Assembly (NCBI GenBank): GCA_025769875.1
Contig: JAGFNK010000772.1
Span: 1 to 22,452 of the forward strand
Reading direction: 5' to 3'
Source: Russula earlei
Lineage: Eukaryota; Basidiomycota; Agaricomycetes; Russulales; Russulaceae
Length of the DNA stretch: 22,452 nt
The notes beneath the pieces were generated by a model. It searched no databases and was not told where the DNA came from. It saw only the letters and a list, made by a program, of their open reading frames with translations. Below, piece by piece: positions 1 to 10,356 of the stretch (within the stretch, counting starts at the first letter, position 1; each line of letters opens with the position of its first letter). A program made the position numbers and the translations under genes.

Positions 1-3000
1 GTACGCCCAATGGCTCGCTTCCAATAAAGAAACTAGAACAACTGAGAAGACTACTAAACATTGACGGAACTCCCAACAAACAGGAGCACTACAACACTAC
101 ATGGACTTAGACATCAGGACAGGACCCAAGACCATCAGGATGAGATTCTTCCTATCAGATTTAGGAGAAAACAAAATGATCTTAGGGTATCCATGGTTCA
201 TGGCAAACCAACCAAAAATTGACTGGGCAAGAGGATGGATCGATGCATCTCATCTACCAATCATTGCCAAAACACCCGATGCTACAAAAGCTCGATTCTT
301 GCCCAGGAGGAAGGAAACCTCAGAATTATACATCGGACAAATCATCCTTCCACCTGACACCACCAACCATGTGGACATACCTGAAAAATACTGATGGCAT
401 AGCCAAGTATTTTCAGAAGAAGTGGCACAACGATTTCCTGAACCAAGGATATGGGACCACGCCATTCAACTGAAACCTGGAGCACCTAGTTCCCTACCTG
501 GAAAGATATACCCATTAACACAAAATGAACAGGAAGAACTAAAGAAATTTGTCAAAGAACACCTGCAGAAGGGGTACATACAACCATCTAAATCTCCATA
601 TGCCGCCCCATTCTTCTTTATTAAAAAGAAGGATGGAAAACTATGACCTGTGCAGGACTACAGAAGACTAAACGAATGGACCGTACGAAATTGATACCCA
701 TTACCTTTAATCCCACAACTCATAAACAAAGTCCGTGGAAAAGGAAAGTTTACCAAATTCGATATACGATGGGGATACAATAATGTCCGAATCAAAGAAG
801 GAGACCAATGAAAAGCGGCCTTCCTCACAAATGAAGGACTATTCGAACCCACAGTAATGTTCTTCAGGTTAACCAACTCACCAGCTACATTCCAAACCAT
901 GATGAATGCCATATTTGAAGAAGAACTATGAGAAGACTGGTTGACCATCTATATGGACAACATACTAATCGCAACTAAGGAAGATGATCCGAACCATGAA
1001 AACTACGTCCACAAAATATTGGATAAACTGAAGAAACATGATCTCTACCTCAAACCACAGAAATGTCAATTTGAACAAACAACCGTAGAATTCCTAGGAG
1101 TAGTGTTAAAGGGGAACACCATCCAAATGGATCCCAAAAAGGTGGCCAGCGTACAAAACTGGCCAAACCCCAAAACACCCACTGACATCAGAGCCTTCCT
1201 AGGATTCACTGGCTTTTACCAATACTTCATACCAGGATACTTCAATATCGCAAGACCATTACTAGATTTAACTAAGAAAGCAACGGTTTGGAACTGGACT
1301 CACAACCAACAAAAGGCATTCGACGAACTAAAGTGTCTAACCACTGAAAAGCTGGTGTTAACCCAACCAGACTATAATAAACCATTCTTTCTGGAAACGG
1401 ACACCTCAGCATATGGCATAGGAGCCATACTCTCACAAGAGGGAGAAATCAACCCCACCAAACCTACCAAACCACGACGACACCCAATCGCTTATTATTC
1501 CTCCACTTTTACACCCACAGAACAAAATTACAACATATATGAAAGGGAATTACTGGTGGTACACAAGGCATTGTTACACTGGAGACCACATCTAGCAGGA
1601 ACCAACCACCCAATAACTTTACTAACGGACCACACCAACTTAACCTACTGGAAGAACCCCAGAAAAATAAACAGAAGAGTAGCTAGATGGTTTACCGACT
1701 TACAAGATTATTGGCTAAAAATACAACACGTCCCTGGAAAGAAACACTCAGCAGCAGACCTCCTATCCAGAACACCAGATGCCAATAAAGGTGACAAAGA
1801 CAACAAGGATGTTACAGTCCTTCCATCAGAACTATTCATCCGCACTATCCTCATTGGTTCCATCAAAGGACGTGTCCAACAAGCTCAAAAATGTCACCAG
1901 AACCTATGTTGAGAATGGTCCAGAACATTTGGTATAACGAAGACCAAAGAAGGAGTCTGGGAAATGCAAGGCAAACTCATCGTACCCCCTGAACTATACC
2001 TCAAAAGACAAATACTGCGAGAATTTCACGACCACCCAACAGCAGGCCACCCTGGAAGAGATGAAACATTCCATAAAGTAATTCAATCGTACTGGTGGCC
2101 GTCAATGAACACATGGATCAGAGACTATGTGACAGGATGCGACACATGTCAACAGAACAAAATACTCACACACCAAACAAAAACCCCCATGTATTGAATC
2201 CCATCACGGCAAGAAAACCTCCCATTCCAACAAATAGCAATGGACCTAATAACCCAATTGCCCAAAAGCAAAGGATTCGACGCTATCCTAACCATAGTAG
2301 ACCATGGCGCAATGAGGGCAGCTATATTCTTACCCTGCCAAATGACCATAACAGGACCACAAATTGCCCAACTGTACCTTGAACATGTGTACCCTTGGTT
2401 CGGACTTCCTACCAGAATCATATCAGACTGAGACCCACAACTCACGTCACACTTTGGCAAGGCCCTTAACACGAGGCTGGGAATCCAACAGAACCTGTCA
2501 ATGGCATTTCACCCTCAAACAGATGGAATCTCTGAAAGGAATAACCAATGGATCGAACAATACCTTCGATTAGTTACGCACAACCAATCCAACTGGAGCC
2601 AATGGCTACCATTAGCGACAGCAGTCCATAACTCATGAGTCAACACCACCATCAACATGACACCATCAGAAGCACTCTTGGGATATATCCCCATAAATTC
2701 ACCATCCTTAACCATCCCCACAAACAACAAATTTGTAGAAACACGTATGAAACTACTAGAAACCAAAAGAATCCAAGCTATAACCGCCATCAACCAAACA
2801 GCACAAAATCGACCCATTCCCAAAGCAATGTTCAAGGAAGGACAGAAAGTCTGGCTAGAAGCCAAGAACTTGTCACTCCCCTATCTATCTAATAAACTAG
2901 CACCAAAGAGGCATGGACCATTCACCATTTCACATGAAGTCTCCCCAGTGGCATTCAAATTGAAATTACCCCCAACATGGAACATACACGACGTGTTCCA

Positions 3001-3264
3001 TGCCTTGCTGCTAACACCATACATAGAAACCATTGCACAGGGACCTAACTCCTCAACTCCTTATCCCCATATGGTAACAGAGCAAGAAGGAGAAGAAATA
3101 GAAACCATTTTGAACCATCAATGCTGGGGAAAACAATGGCAACTTCAATATTTGGTCAAATGGAAGAACTGCCCACACTTCGACGCAATGTGGTTACCAG
3201 GACAAGATGTTCGCCTTTACCCCTTCCTGACAAAATACCACCAATCGCAACGACCCAGTTTACC
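1..3264 (+). pseudogene. pol: gypsy pol polyprotein (PR-RT-RH-IN-chromodomain), broken
   Basis: Polyprotein that would copy element RNA into DNA and integrate it. It starts in frame 3 (about 3-95) and after an indel runs in frame 2 to the end. Landmarks: ILGYPWF linker after protease near 180; RT fingers and palm about 480-1000, with [12 protein letters not shown] carrying the first catalytic Asp and YMDN at 950-961, where YMDD is expected; RNase H about 1380-1770 with TDTSAYG, YERELL, LTDH and ADLLSR; integrase HHCC finger about 2030-2165 (GCDTCQQNK); integrase core about 2225-2560 with MDLITQLP, SD-DPQLTS and GISERNNQW; GPF-type C-terminal fold near 2905; chromodomain about 3090-3222 (YLVKWKNCP). 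Premature stops at 392, 644, 692, 809, 929, 1910, 2195, 2429 and 2636 are all TGA. The frame stays open to 3778, so the true stop is unclear. Confidence 0.92.
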
Positions 3265-3306
3265 TATAAAAATCTGTCAGAACTTGATACAAACTCCCAT
3301 CCCATC

Positions 3307-5118
3307 ATGCCTACTTCGCCCATTGATACTACCCTTGCTATCTTCAACGGACCACTCTCACCAACCCCTGTCTCCAACTTACTGGAGACCCATCCTGACA
3401 TATCATCCAAAACCCTACGCACTATTATCATCAGACTACTTTCCACCCTCAAAAAGCGTGACCTCGACCAACAATCATGTCTCCTCGAACTGGAGGAACA
3501 AGTCCACGAGACAGAACTCATGGACAAATGAGTCAAGTCGCTGGGGAAACAGTTGGACGCCTCTCAGGACCTCCTCATGGCCAAGGAACAACGCCTCATT
3601 GAAGCCCCTGAGGGTTTCGTCACTAACCTTGGCCAGGCACCTGACTTTTGGCTCCCTGCTGGGGACGGGAAGTACACCCTCTGTCACGGTAACTAGCCAT
3701 GTCAGTTCACAAGCGGAAAGCAAGTCGATGATAGAGAGGCATTCAAGAAACGGGCTGGTTCCCGTGTGTAATGAGTAAGGATCCCTGCAGCGGTCGAAGT
3801 GTTTTATGCTAAACAGGTTATGGCCAATAGACCCTTCCTAGTACGACTCGGTCCGTTAAGAAGCTAGGGTAAGTTTGTAATGGGATAGACTAGGGCTAGT
3901 TCCACTAGCTATATGCGTTCAAGTCCATCGGGGACCTTGAACAACGCAGAGAGAGTAGAGGAAGGTAGGTCTTAAAGGAGGAGAGCTCTTCTCAGGAGAG
4001 TGAAGAGAGACTCTTAGGGGAGGAAGGGAAAGGCGAAGAGTAGATGGTGGATGGTGTGTTGAGAGTTGATGAAATGGAGAGGTAGTTGTGGGTTAAGTTT
4101 GTGAGAGTGAAGTGAGTTCGCAGGCGAATATGTTGGACAGGAGTAGGTTGGATTCTACAAGAGACCAAGCTTAGGGCTTTGGTCACAAAGTACTGAGCTT
4201 ATATATACAGGAGAAGCGCAGCAATAGCTGCACTTTGACTGTGCTACTAGTATAGTAGGAGTCATAATAAGTAGGAGTCATAGAAATGAGGCCACGAATG
4301 AGTCAGAACCAAGTAACTGTGCTGCACAGTAGGTGCGCAGCATTTGCACAGTCAAAACTAAGAAGTGAATATAAACAGAAAGAGAACCAAACAGAGGGAA
4401 AGTAACAGCAATCCAGTGTTACCTGGACGTGTATGGATCACATGATAACACAGAAGAGATCACAAGATGTAAGAGATCACGAGACCAGTAAGTAAAGGGA
4501 CGTACGAAAGCAAGCAGTCCATAGCAAAAAGGGTAAGAAGTAAACATAAAAGGAAAATGGTGTAACACCCTCGCACGCTTTGTATTCTGCTCTGATGCTT
4601 CTCCCACCAAGGTCATTGGGATCCCCAGAGTGGTCACTAATGAGACTGAGTCCTCTATGGAGGTTTATGCCTCCCCAATCAATGACCGCAATGTCACCCT
4701 TGAAACCCTTCCCCTATGGCTCATCTGTCAGTTACGAGCATCGTCAGTCACCTTCGACTACCTCTATGAGGCAGCCCAGAAAGAACTCGACAGGGGAGTC
4801 ACCACAGACATATACCGCTACCACCAACTCAACGTCCACCTTATGGACTCCCAAGCCAAGATCAAGGCTCTCGACTGTGACATGCGCATTACTCGAGAGG
4901 CCCAGATTAAATGTTGGTATCGTCTTGAGGCCGCCCAACTCTCCATTCGCCTCACCCATCTCCAACGCTTCGACAATGATGATCCCTACATGAAGGTTTC
5001 CATCCCAAAATCGGTACCCAACGGATGGCGTTGTCCTGGCCAAGGATGTCCAGTCTTGGAGGAGGGTGATGATACCACATGCCCAGCAGGGTGTAAAGGA
5101 AAGAACTGCATATGGTAA
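3307..5118 (+). pseudogene. Unrecognised second ORF after chromovirus pol, split by solo LTR
   Basis: No family recognised. The frame-1 reading starts with ATG at 3307, overlapping the open tail of pol, runs to 3681 with one in-frame TGA (3529), is interrupted by solo LTR-A (3682-4567), and resumes at 4573 to a stop ending at 5118. Removing the LTR and one CCCTC repeat rejoins the frame exactly (AGDGKYTL then ARFVFCSD), giving about 300 residues. The N-terminal third is Leu/Glu/Gln-rich with coiled-coil character (STLKKRDLDQQ, LEELEEQVHE-like heptads), the middle is mixed alpha/beta, and the C-terminus has five Cys spaced C-x4-C-x10-C-x3-C-x4-C, a possible metal site. No signal peptide or membrane segment is seen, so it is unlike an envelope gene despite its position. 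It could be a structural or accessory element protein or a captured host gene. Confidence 0.6.
3682..4567 (-). mobile_element. Solo LTR-A copy 1 (TSD CCCTC)
   Basis: An 886-bp sequence starting TGTCACGG and ending TGTAACA on the plus strand. It is the reverse complement of 19698-20579 with high identity by eye. It is flanked by perfect 5-bp duplications CCCTC at 3677-3681 and 4568-4572. A minus-strand TATA box (4199-4207) and the associated hairpin (about 4161-4184) set the orientation. There is no internal retrotransposon sequence, so this is a solo LTR left by LTR-LTR recombination. It interrupts the second ORF of the chromovirus. Short ORFs within it are not considered genes. Confidence 0.93.
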
Positions 5119-5412
5119 ATTTTCGAACTTTCCGGTCATGCGTAGTAGCCACTTGTCTTTTCCTCCTACGCATTGATCCTTCTCTCGAATTCCCCTCAGT
5201 TCTTGCAACTCCCAGCTCTTGAATGTACTACTAAGTTCTCGGTATTCCGGCAGATATATAAACCATACGAAGGACTCACTAAGAGTCCAAGTCGAATCTC
5301 CTGTCTAGTTACCAGACAATTGATTCCTTTCTTCTCATTAACTGCCTGACTACCAGTTAACTCTACCATCAAACACTCAACGGATCTAAGTCAGACCCGA
5401 CGGCAGTGACAC
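5119..5412 (+). promoter_or_regulatory. Probable 3' LTR of the chromovirus, with TATA box
   Basis: Non-coding stretch between the second ORF and the GGCC repeat block. A TATATAAA box lies at 5255-5262, consistent with the LTR promoter, and a plausible CA end lies in GGCAGTGACA just before 5412. The LTR start could not be fixed (candidates include TGTAAAGG near 5092 and TGTACTAC near 5224) because the 5' copy is outside the window. Confidence 0.4.
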
Positions 5413-5530
5413 CAAGCCAGGCCAAAATAGGCCAGGCTGAGCTGGGCCAAAGTGACAGCTTCGTGATGGCTTTGGCCTGGCCTATGATTTGAAAAGCCAA
5501 AGCCAGGCTGTCAAGCCATAGCTTTGACCT
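5412..5530. repeat. GGCC/AAAGCC dyad-rich block 1
   Basis: Dense in GGCCAGGC, AGCTGGGCC, GGCTTTGGCC and AAAGCCAAAGCC, able to fold on itself (GGCTTTGGCC against AAAGCCAAAGCC around 5475-5512). It is related to 7673-7805, and both contain GACAGCTT followed by TTTGGCCTGGCC and AGCCAAAGCCA. It could be the end of an unrecognised element or a dispersed repeat. It is followed by a T7G5 run. Confidence 0.7.
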
Positions 5531-6138
5531 TTTTTTGGGGGTAATCATTGAACTTTAATTTATCAATTTTGCACACCATTGTTCCCTGTCAATTTTCATT
5601 GTTGTATCTGTGTTGTTTTTCATTGTTGTATCTGTGCTTCCCTCTCAAGCTTCCTTTTTACTCAAGTACATGTACAATGTAAGTCATGGTGGCCTATATG
5701 TCAATGTGCCCAATGCTCATCTTTGTGTTGTCAATTTGTGCTCCTCCCCCCTTCTGCATCCAAAATGTCCACTCCTGACACAGTCAAACAACTTGTCAAG
5801 GATATCAGCTCTCTCTAGCTCTTTGTCAGACACTGTACCAGCCCCCTCCCATGCCATGCATTCACTCTCCCTTCTCCCTTCATTTCCTCTTCCTTTCTCA
5901 TGCACTTGCCTCTTGACAACATCCCTGCCACGGTCCTTGCCCCATGTCAGCAGACTATGACAATGGCTCAAGTCAATCTCCATCAATGTCACTTGCCTCG
6001 GCTTCAGCCCACTCATCCTTAAGCATTGTCCTCACCTGCCACACATCTATGCACAGACCCAGATGATGCTGGCACATCATCATCAACGCACTATGCAAGG
6101 GCTCGCTGGCCCTAGCATCTCATCCATGATGTCATTGC
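5531..6138. other. About 600 bp without recognisable gene
   Basis: Pyrimidine-rich plus strand. The longest open frame is on the minus strand (5717-6016, 99 residues, charged and low-complexity), with no motif I recognise. Probably interior of a decayed element, since it lies between the two GGCC dyad blocks. Confidence 0.5.
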
Positions 6139-7098
6139 TGTCAAGACTCACTGTTGAACTATCCAGTTCAAGAGTGAGTGGTAAGCTCAAAGACGAGTTG
6201 ATAGACATCCAAGATGGCGTGGGCAAGAAGTAAAGTCCAGAGTAGTAACAATACCTGAGAGGCACTGTTACCGTGAGAGTAGAGCAATCACGCAGAGAGG
6301 AGGCCAGGATAGTCACAAGGGGACAGTCCTTAAAGGAGTATCCCAGGGATGGAGAATGCTGTAAACAAATGGACAGTCTGAGGACTGTCCACTATTTTAT
6401 TGAGTGCTTATATACTACAAGGGAACTGCTAAATAGAGAACAAGTCATAACCTTGTTATCAAGCACAATAGAACGATGAGTAAGAAGTCGGAGTGCGCTT
6501 ACTGAGCATGCTCAGTCATGCTCAGTAATCTGCTGAGTAAGAAGGCTTCTCCTGCTGAGTAAGAGCTTTCATTGTCCACGTGTTTGCTGTTCTAGTGCAC
6601 ATGCAAGCATCTGATTCTTTTCTGTTAGTTAGTTTAAAGCTGGTCATTTGAGGACTTGTAGTTTGGTCAGGGAACAGCGTTAACTTATAAGGCCCTTATA
6701 TAGTTCTATTAGGGTCCTTAGAGTCGACCCTAATACTCCTATTAAGGTCCTTAGTATTGCCTTCTAGTTTGTTCTATAGTTATTAGAGTCAGTCTAATAA
6801 CGCATTGTAGGGCCTTTGATACTAGGTTAGTACCTATTGTAGAGCACCTAGAGTCGTCCTAAAGGGTCCCTAGGAGGGCCCTAATACTGTCCTTTATTGC
6901 TAGAAGGGTTGCCATTAAGTGGGGCTTGCTGTATGTCGATTGTGCCGAGAATCGCTCGCGTGACAATGCGTGCGCGATATTGTGGACACCTCTACTCACC
7001 CCTTTTGCTCATGTGAACAGGGTGACACCATAGAGGCTGGGTTTCCTCCTAAAAGGAAGGGTCCTTCAAGGGCCCTCTCCAAAGAATGGTTCATGACA
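6139..7098 (-). mobile_element. Solo LTR-B copy 1 (TSD ATTGC/ATCGC)
   Basis: A 960-bp LTR in reverse orientation, alignable by eye end to end with 16040-17000 and 13667-14631. Plus-strand ends are TGTCAAGACTC and GGTTCATGACA. Flanking 5-mers are ATTGC (6134-6138) and ATCGC (7099-7103), a duplication differing by one C-to-T change in a CpG. The minus-strand TATA box is at 6408-6414 and the hairpin at 6371-6390. Nearby are degenerate GGGTCCTTAGAGT repeats and a TGAGCATGCTCA palindrome region. No internal domain is present. Confidence 0.9.
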
Positions 7099-7672
7099 AT
7101 CGCCTCATGCTCATGGATTCATGGTAGGAAGAACAGGACTCTTGAGTAGCACTTTTGTATTTAAGTAGCTACCATCTTGTACAGTAGCTCAGGGGAATTG
7201 AATCAAGAGCCTTTGCCTCTATGATAAACTTCTCATCTGCCTGTGAACCATTCCCTCAAGAACACTCACACACACACACTCTCTCTCTCTCATGCTTGCA
7301 CATTGCATTCCAGGGCACAACCTTGCTCCTCTCTGTCCCTTTCATCTCATGCATGCACAGGCCACAGCTGCACTGTGATGTTGGCTATAGTACATTTTGC
7401 ACATGAATACATTTCCATTGACCATAATATGGCCATATTGCTGCTGTACCATCAGAGCTCAAGAGTATTCAGTATATGGATGGTATACAGTCACCCATAT
7501 CCATCAACCTACCATGCATTGTATGGCTGTGGCCATAATACAGACAGTGTGCAGCCCTACTACTGATTGACAATGAGGAGATAATGTATTGGTCTGAGTA
7601 GCTCAGTATCTTCCCATACTATCATTGGCGACCAACCTGCACAATCAACATTTTATTTATGTACAAAAGCCA
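7099..7672. other. About 570 bp without recognisable gene
   Basis: No coding motif on either strand. Contains a CA/CT microsatellite near 7266-7300. Short ORFs here are low-complexity or artefacts of that repeat. Confidence 0.5.
7266..7300. repeat. (CA)n(CT)n microsatellite
   Basis: Simple run of CA dinucleotides directly followed by CT dinucleotides. Confidence 0.85.
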
Positions 7673-7805
7673 TGGCCCAGGCCAAGCCAAGCTGGAGCCG
7701 AGCCATAATTGACAGCTTTGGCCTGGCCTGGGATTTTAGTAAGCCAAAGCCACCTTGGGCCAAGCCAAAGCTGGAGCTTTCAGGCCAAGCTGGGCCAGAA
7801 AACCC
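7673..7805. repeat. GGCC/AAAGCC dyad-rich block 2
   Basis: Second block of alternating GGCCAAGCC, AAGCTGGAGC and GGCCTGGCC units, related to 5412-5530 in the same apparent orientation, although each block is partly palindromic so orientation is ambiguous. The two lie about 2.3 kb apart with LTR-B copy 1 between them. Confidence 0.7.
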
Positions 7806-8100
7806 TATCCCTGTGCCCTTGTTTGGACAGTGCCAATCTTCAGACACCATCAATTTCTCACATATCTCTTACTCCACAACTACAATACTTTGCATACTGT
7901 ATATAGTACCTTCTACCTACATACTGAATAAGTGTTTTTGATGAAAATTGTGTTGTGTAGCGAAATTGAAAAATGGCTGTTTGTCATGCTTGCTGGCCGA
8001 TGCCTTGTCAGAGCTCTTAGTGGGGGTTGCAAGTTGCATGCTATCAATGGTCAATTAGGCTAAAAAGGATAATTAGCAGTTAAGCTGATCATGCATGATG
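7806..8100. other. About 295 bp without recognisable gene
   Basis: AT-rich flank between the dyad block and LTR-C. No protein motif seen. It may belong to the 5' flank of the pogo-like gene, since the sequence after LTR-C leads into that gene. Confidence 0.4.
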
Positions 8101-8617
8101 TGTTAGGATTCAACTTGTGTTCATGTTTGCTTGCTTACCTATGTTTGCTTACTCATTTCTGCTTACTGTTTGCTTACTGTCTGCTTACTGATCCACTGAC
8201 TGATAGGATGACTGATGCTTAGTGATTGCATACTGGACTGATGAAAGATACTAGGGAAGAATGACTCATGTGTGAGTCATTACTGATACTTTTGAATTGC
8301 AGTTCCCATTTTTGGATACTAGTGATTCCCAGCTATGTGCTCCCCAAGTTTCATATGAATTAGATCAGCTGTTATGAAGATACAGTATAAATACTCTGGT
8401 GTATTGAGAGTTGAGCCTTATGCTCAACTTACTTTCTGAATTCTAAAGAATTCTCATTCTCTTGAACCAAGTCATTGCTCTAAGTGAAAGAGGCCCTTCT
8501 CATCTTATTTCATTCACTCTTCCTGAGATAATATCAAAGGATTTAAAGTCTAGTGCTTGAACTATATCAAGCAACACTTTCACTAGAGCAGTAATTAAGA
8601 TCAAGCAGATCTTAACA
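8101..8617 (+). mobile_element. Solo LTR-C copy 1 (TSD TGATG)
   Basis: A 517-bp LTR with ends TGTTAGGATT and GATCTTAACA, flanked by perfect TGATG duplications at 8096-8100 and 8618-8622. A second copy of equal length lies inverted at 11153-11669. The TATAAATA box at 8386-8393 is followed by a hairpin at 8409-8429. The U3 part has repeated TTGCTTACT units near 8130-8190 and an ATGACTCATGTGTGAGTCAT dyad near 8261-8280, a possible bZIP-type site. Confidence 0.94.
8386..8429 (+). promoter_or_regulatory. LTR-C core promoter: TATA box plus hairpin
   Basis: TATAAATA (8386-8393), a 15-nt gap, then a perfect 7-bp stem AGTTGAG/CTCAACT closing the 7-nt loop CCTTATG (8416-8422). The position puts the likely transcription start within or at the edge of the hairpin. 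Confidence 0.7.
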
Positions 8618-8695
8618 TGATGGCTCTAGCACTCCAGAGGCCTAGTGCACACAGAATTTAGTGTCTCATGTTGCATCATGTCATGTCGTTTTGTT

Positions 8696-8851
8696 GGCAT
8701 GAGGGCCAAATCCAAGAGATTATAGATGATCTCAGTGTTGGTAGATTTGTTTCAATCTGATCTGCCACCAGAGCATTGGGGGTGAGTGAATCTAAGATCT
8801 ACCCATTCTGTTTCATCAAACAAGTGCTGTAGGTTGCATTGTCAACCCTTA
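8696..8851 (+). pseudogene. pogo-like transposase, piece 1 (N-terminal HTH)
   Basis: N-terminal piece of the broken transposase gene. The frame giving IQEIIDDLSVGRFVSI-SATRALGV resembles the first helix-turn-helix of CENP-B/pogo transposases (typically SIRxAAxxFGV), with a TGA where Arg or Trp is expected. A further stop and at least one frameshift occur before 8848. The last codons (VALSTL) join piece 2 at 12703 (TDQTKG) if the Harbinger-like insertion and one TTA are removed, matching the usual VPxSTLxDRxKG form. The start codon was not identified; the flank to the left is cut by LTR-C. Confidence 0.6.
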
Positions 8852-8855
8852 GGCC

Positions 8856-8915
8856 CCATACTGTCACCGACCCACCAACCGTGCAGCTTACTTAAGGTAC
8901 CTAGCACTCGGTCAG
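8856..8915 (+). repeat. 60-bp inverted repeat, left arm
   Basis: Matches the reverse complement of 10591-10650 at 58 of 60 positions. Both mismatches are CpG here and TpG in the other arm read in the same sense. The arm starts four bases inside the Harbinger-like left end. Confidence 0.9.
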
Positions 8916-9107
8916 AATTTGTAGACACAGTGAAAATGATGATCTTGATTTCTTTCAAATGGGGGGTAAAAGTAGTGATTAATGTGAATCCACCCATGTT
9001 TTTTTTTTGTCAGAATATGCCCATTTGATGTTTTCCCCTTCCTCATGTTTTTGGAGAGATGTCATGCAGAATGGTAGAGTTCAAGTTGGTGCTTCAAATT
9101 GGCATCC

Positions 9108-9707
9108 TCAGCTAATCACATGTCTCCAAGCCATCCTCATCCTCAAGCCCTGACAACCATACATCCACACAGATGGTGTACTCCCTCCCCATGATGTGTT
9201 TGGGCTAGGGTGGCCAGATGGCAAGCGATCAGCCAAGTGCAGGATCTCACAGCAACTATTTGCACTGCCATGTTTTTTGTTGTCCCTGAAGGAAGGAAGG
9301 TTCATGTGCCTGATGTGCCTGAGGCCAGAGAGGAACACGAGCTTGTGCACGAGCTGCTTCAGCAGGCCCTTGTACATGATGATTGTCTTGCTCGTGAACC
9401 AGCAGCCCATCCACTTGTCCCACACTGCCTCCACCATGCCACTTGCCCCTTCCCCAAGCATGGTGACAATGTCCAGTATGCCATTGGACCAGGAGTCTCG
9501 CGTGCCCATGGCATCACTGTCCCCCGATGACCCATTTTTGTTCTGCATGGCTGCCAACAAGAAGGAGGTGGGCAAGGGCGGCTGGGCGTTAATGCGGTGC
9601 ATGAGCTGGCACAGGTCCCCACTCCCAATCACAACATGATGGTCATGACCTCCACTGCAACAATGGCACTCCATGTGCATTTTGTTCAAGTTCTTTTCTG
9701 TGCTCAC
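9108..9707 (-). pseudogene. MAP kinase kinase (MKK-like) N-lobe fragment
   Basis: A 199-residue minus-strand frame. Residues about 78-130 read like the start of a fungal MAPKK kinase domain: the glycine loop LGEGASGMVEAV (residues 84-95, GxGxxGxV pattern), then DKWMG, a lysine strand ending SKTI, and LLKQLVHKL-FLSGLRHI, like the alpha-C helix region of cell-wall-integrity MAPKKs. After RHI the similarity breaks (frameshift or rearrangement), and the catalytic loop, DFG and C-lobe are absent, so it cannot be active. It sits between the two arms of the 60-bp inverted repeat in the Harbinger-like element, suggesting gene-fragment capture. The residues before the loop are not recognised. Identification is by motif only. 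Confidence 0.55.
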
Positions 9708-9856
9708 TTTTCTTACCCCTTTCTCACAGAGACAGCACAGCTAGGACCATGGCATTGATACAGCCATGAAGGTCTGCCTCGCATGACAACAGGTATCTTT
9801 CAGTGTGGAGGGATTTTTCATGCTCGACGAGCATGTATTGTCCTGAAGGGAGATGA

Positions 9857-10351
9857 TGTCACCGACTGGGGGCAGTGTCACTGACAAATTGTTTCACATG
9901 CGAGACGTGCGCACAGAGTCGAGCGAGACAACGAGTTCTTGCAGAGTTCGGGGATCTTGGTGACAACACAGCAAAGGCTAGTGTGTACCGCAGAGTGGAA
10001 AGTCAATGGATAAGTCTTCGCGTTCGAAGACTTTTAGAGAGATAGAAGAGATTTCGTGACGATTGCTTGATTCCCTGCAAGCCTACAGTCCAGAAGCTGA
10101 ATCCAGTGATATTTCACAAGAGAACAAGCTTAGGGCTTGTTCTCTCTTACTGACAGGTTTTTATAGACCGTATCGTCCTATATCAAATAGTAGACACGAA
10201 GTAACAACAAGGCAGTTGAGACTGGAACACGCTGAAAGGTGGTGGTACATGCGGGGCTGAATGAGTCATAAGAACGCGCGGGAATCATGAGGCCTGTCCG
10301 GGTAGGCTTGTCCGGTTGCCTGTCCGGTCCGATGGGCCAGTGTTTGTGACA
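9857..10351 (-). mobile_element. Solo LTR-D (TSD GATGA)
   Basis: A 495-bp LTR with plus-strand ends TGTCACCGAC and TTTGTGACA and perfect GATGA duplications (9852-9856, 10352-10356). The TATA box TATAAAAA on the minus strand (10158-10165) sets the orientation. More CpG-rich than its surroundings, suggesting a younger insertion. Its plus-strand left end matches 18058-18150. Open frames within it are not genes. Confidence 0.92.
10119..10165 (-). promoter_or_regulatory. LTR-D core promoter: TATA box plus hairpin
   Basis: On the minus strand: TATAAAAA (10165-10158), a 12-nt gap, then a perfect 10-bp stem AGAGAACAAG/CTTGTTCTCT around the loop CCCTAAG (10135-10129). LTR-A has the same loop. Confidence 0.72.
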
Positions 10352-10356
10352 GATGA

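Larger units (their letters stand above)
1..5412 (+). mobile_element. Ty3/gypsy chromovirus, 3' part (decayed)
   Basis: The 3' part of an LTR retrotransposon. Its 5' LTR, gag and protease active site lie left of the window. The domain order seen is protease tail, reverse transcriptase, RNase H, integrase and chromodomain, which is diagnostic of Ty3/gypsy chromoviruses, where the chromodomain is thought to steer integration toward marked chromatin. A second ORF follows pol, then a TATA-bearing stretch that is probably the 3' LTR. The element is dead: pol has nine in-frame stops and a frameshift, and a solo LTR is inserted at 3682-4567. The right boundary near 5412, just before a repeat block, is inferred because the partner LTR is not visible. 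Confidence 0.85.

Noticed and set aside
392..2638. TGA recoded as Trp or Arg, making pol intact
   Set aside because: Normal TGG and CGA codons are used throughout, the element also has a frameshift and a changed RT catalytic residue, and fungal nuclear genes read TGA as stop.
5412..5530. tRNA or other structured RNA gene
   Set aside because: Strong dyads but no cloverleaf or A/B box arrangement; a related block at 7673-7805 indicates a repeat.
9210..9639. Plus-strand ORFs over the kinase fragment
   Set aside because: They are shadows: only the minus strand carries a recognisable domain pattern.
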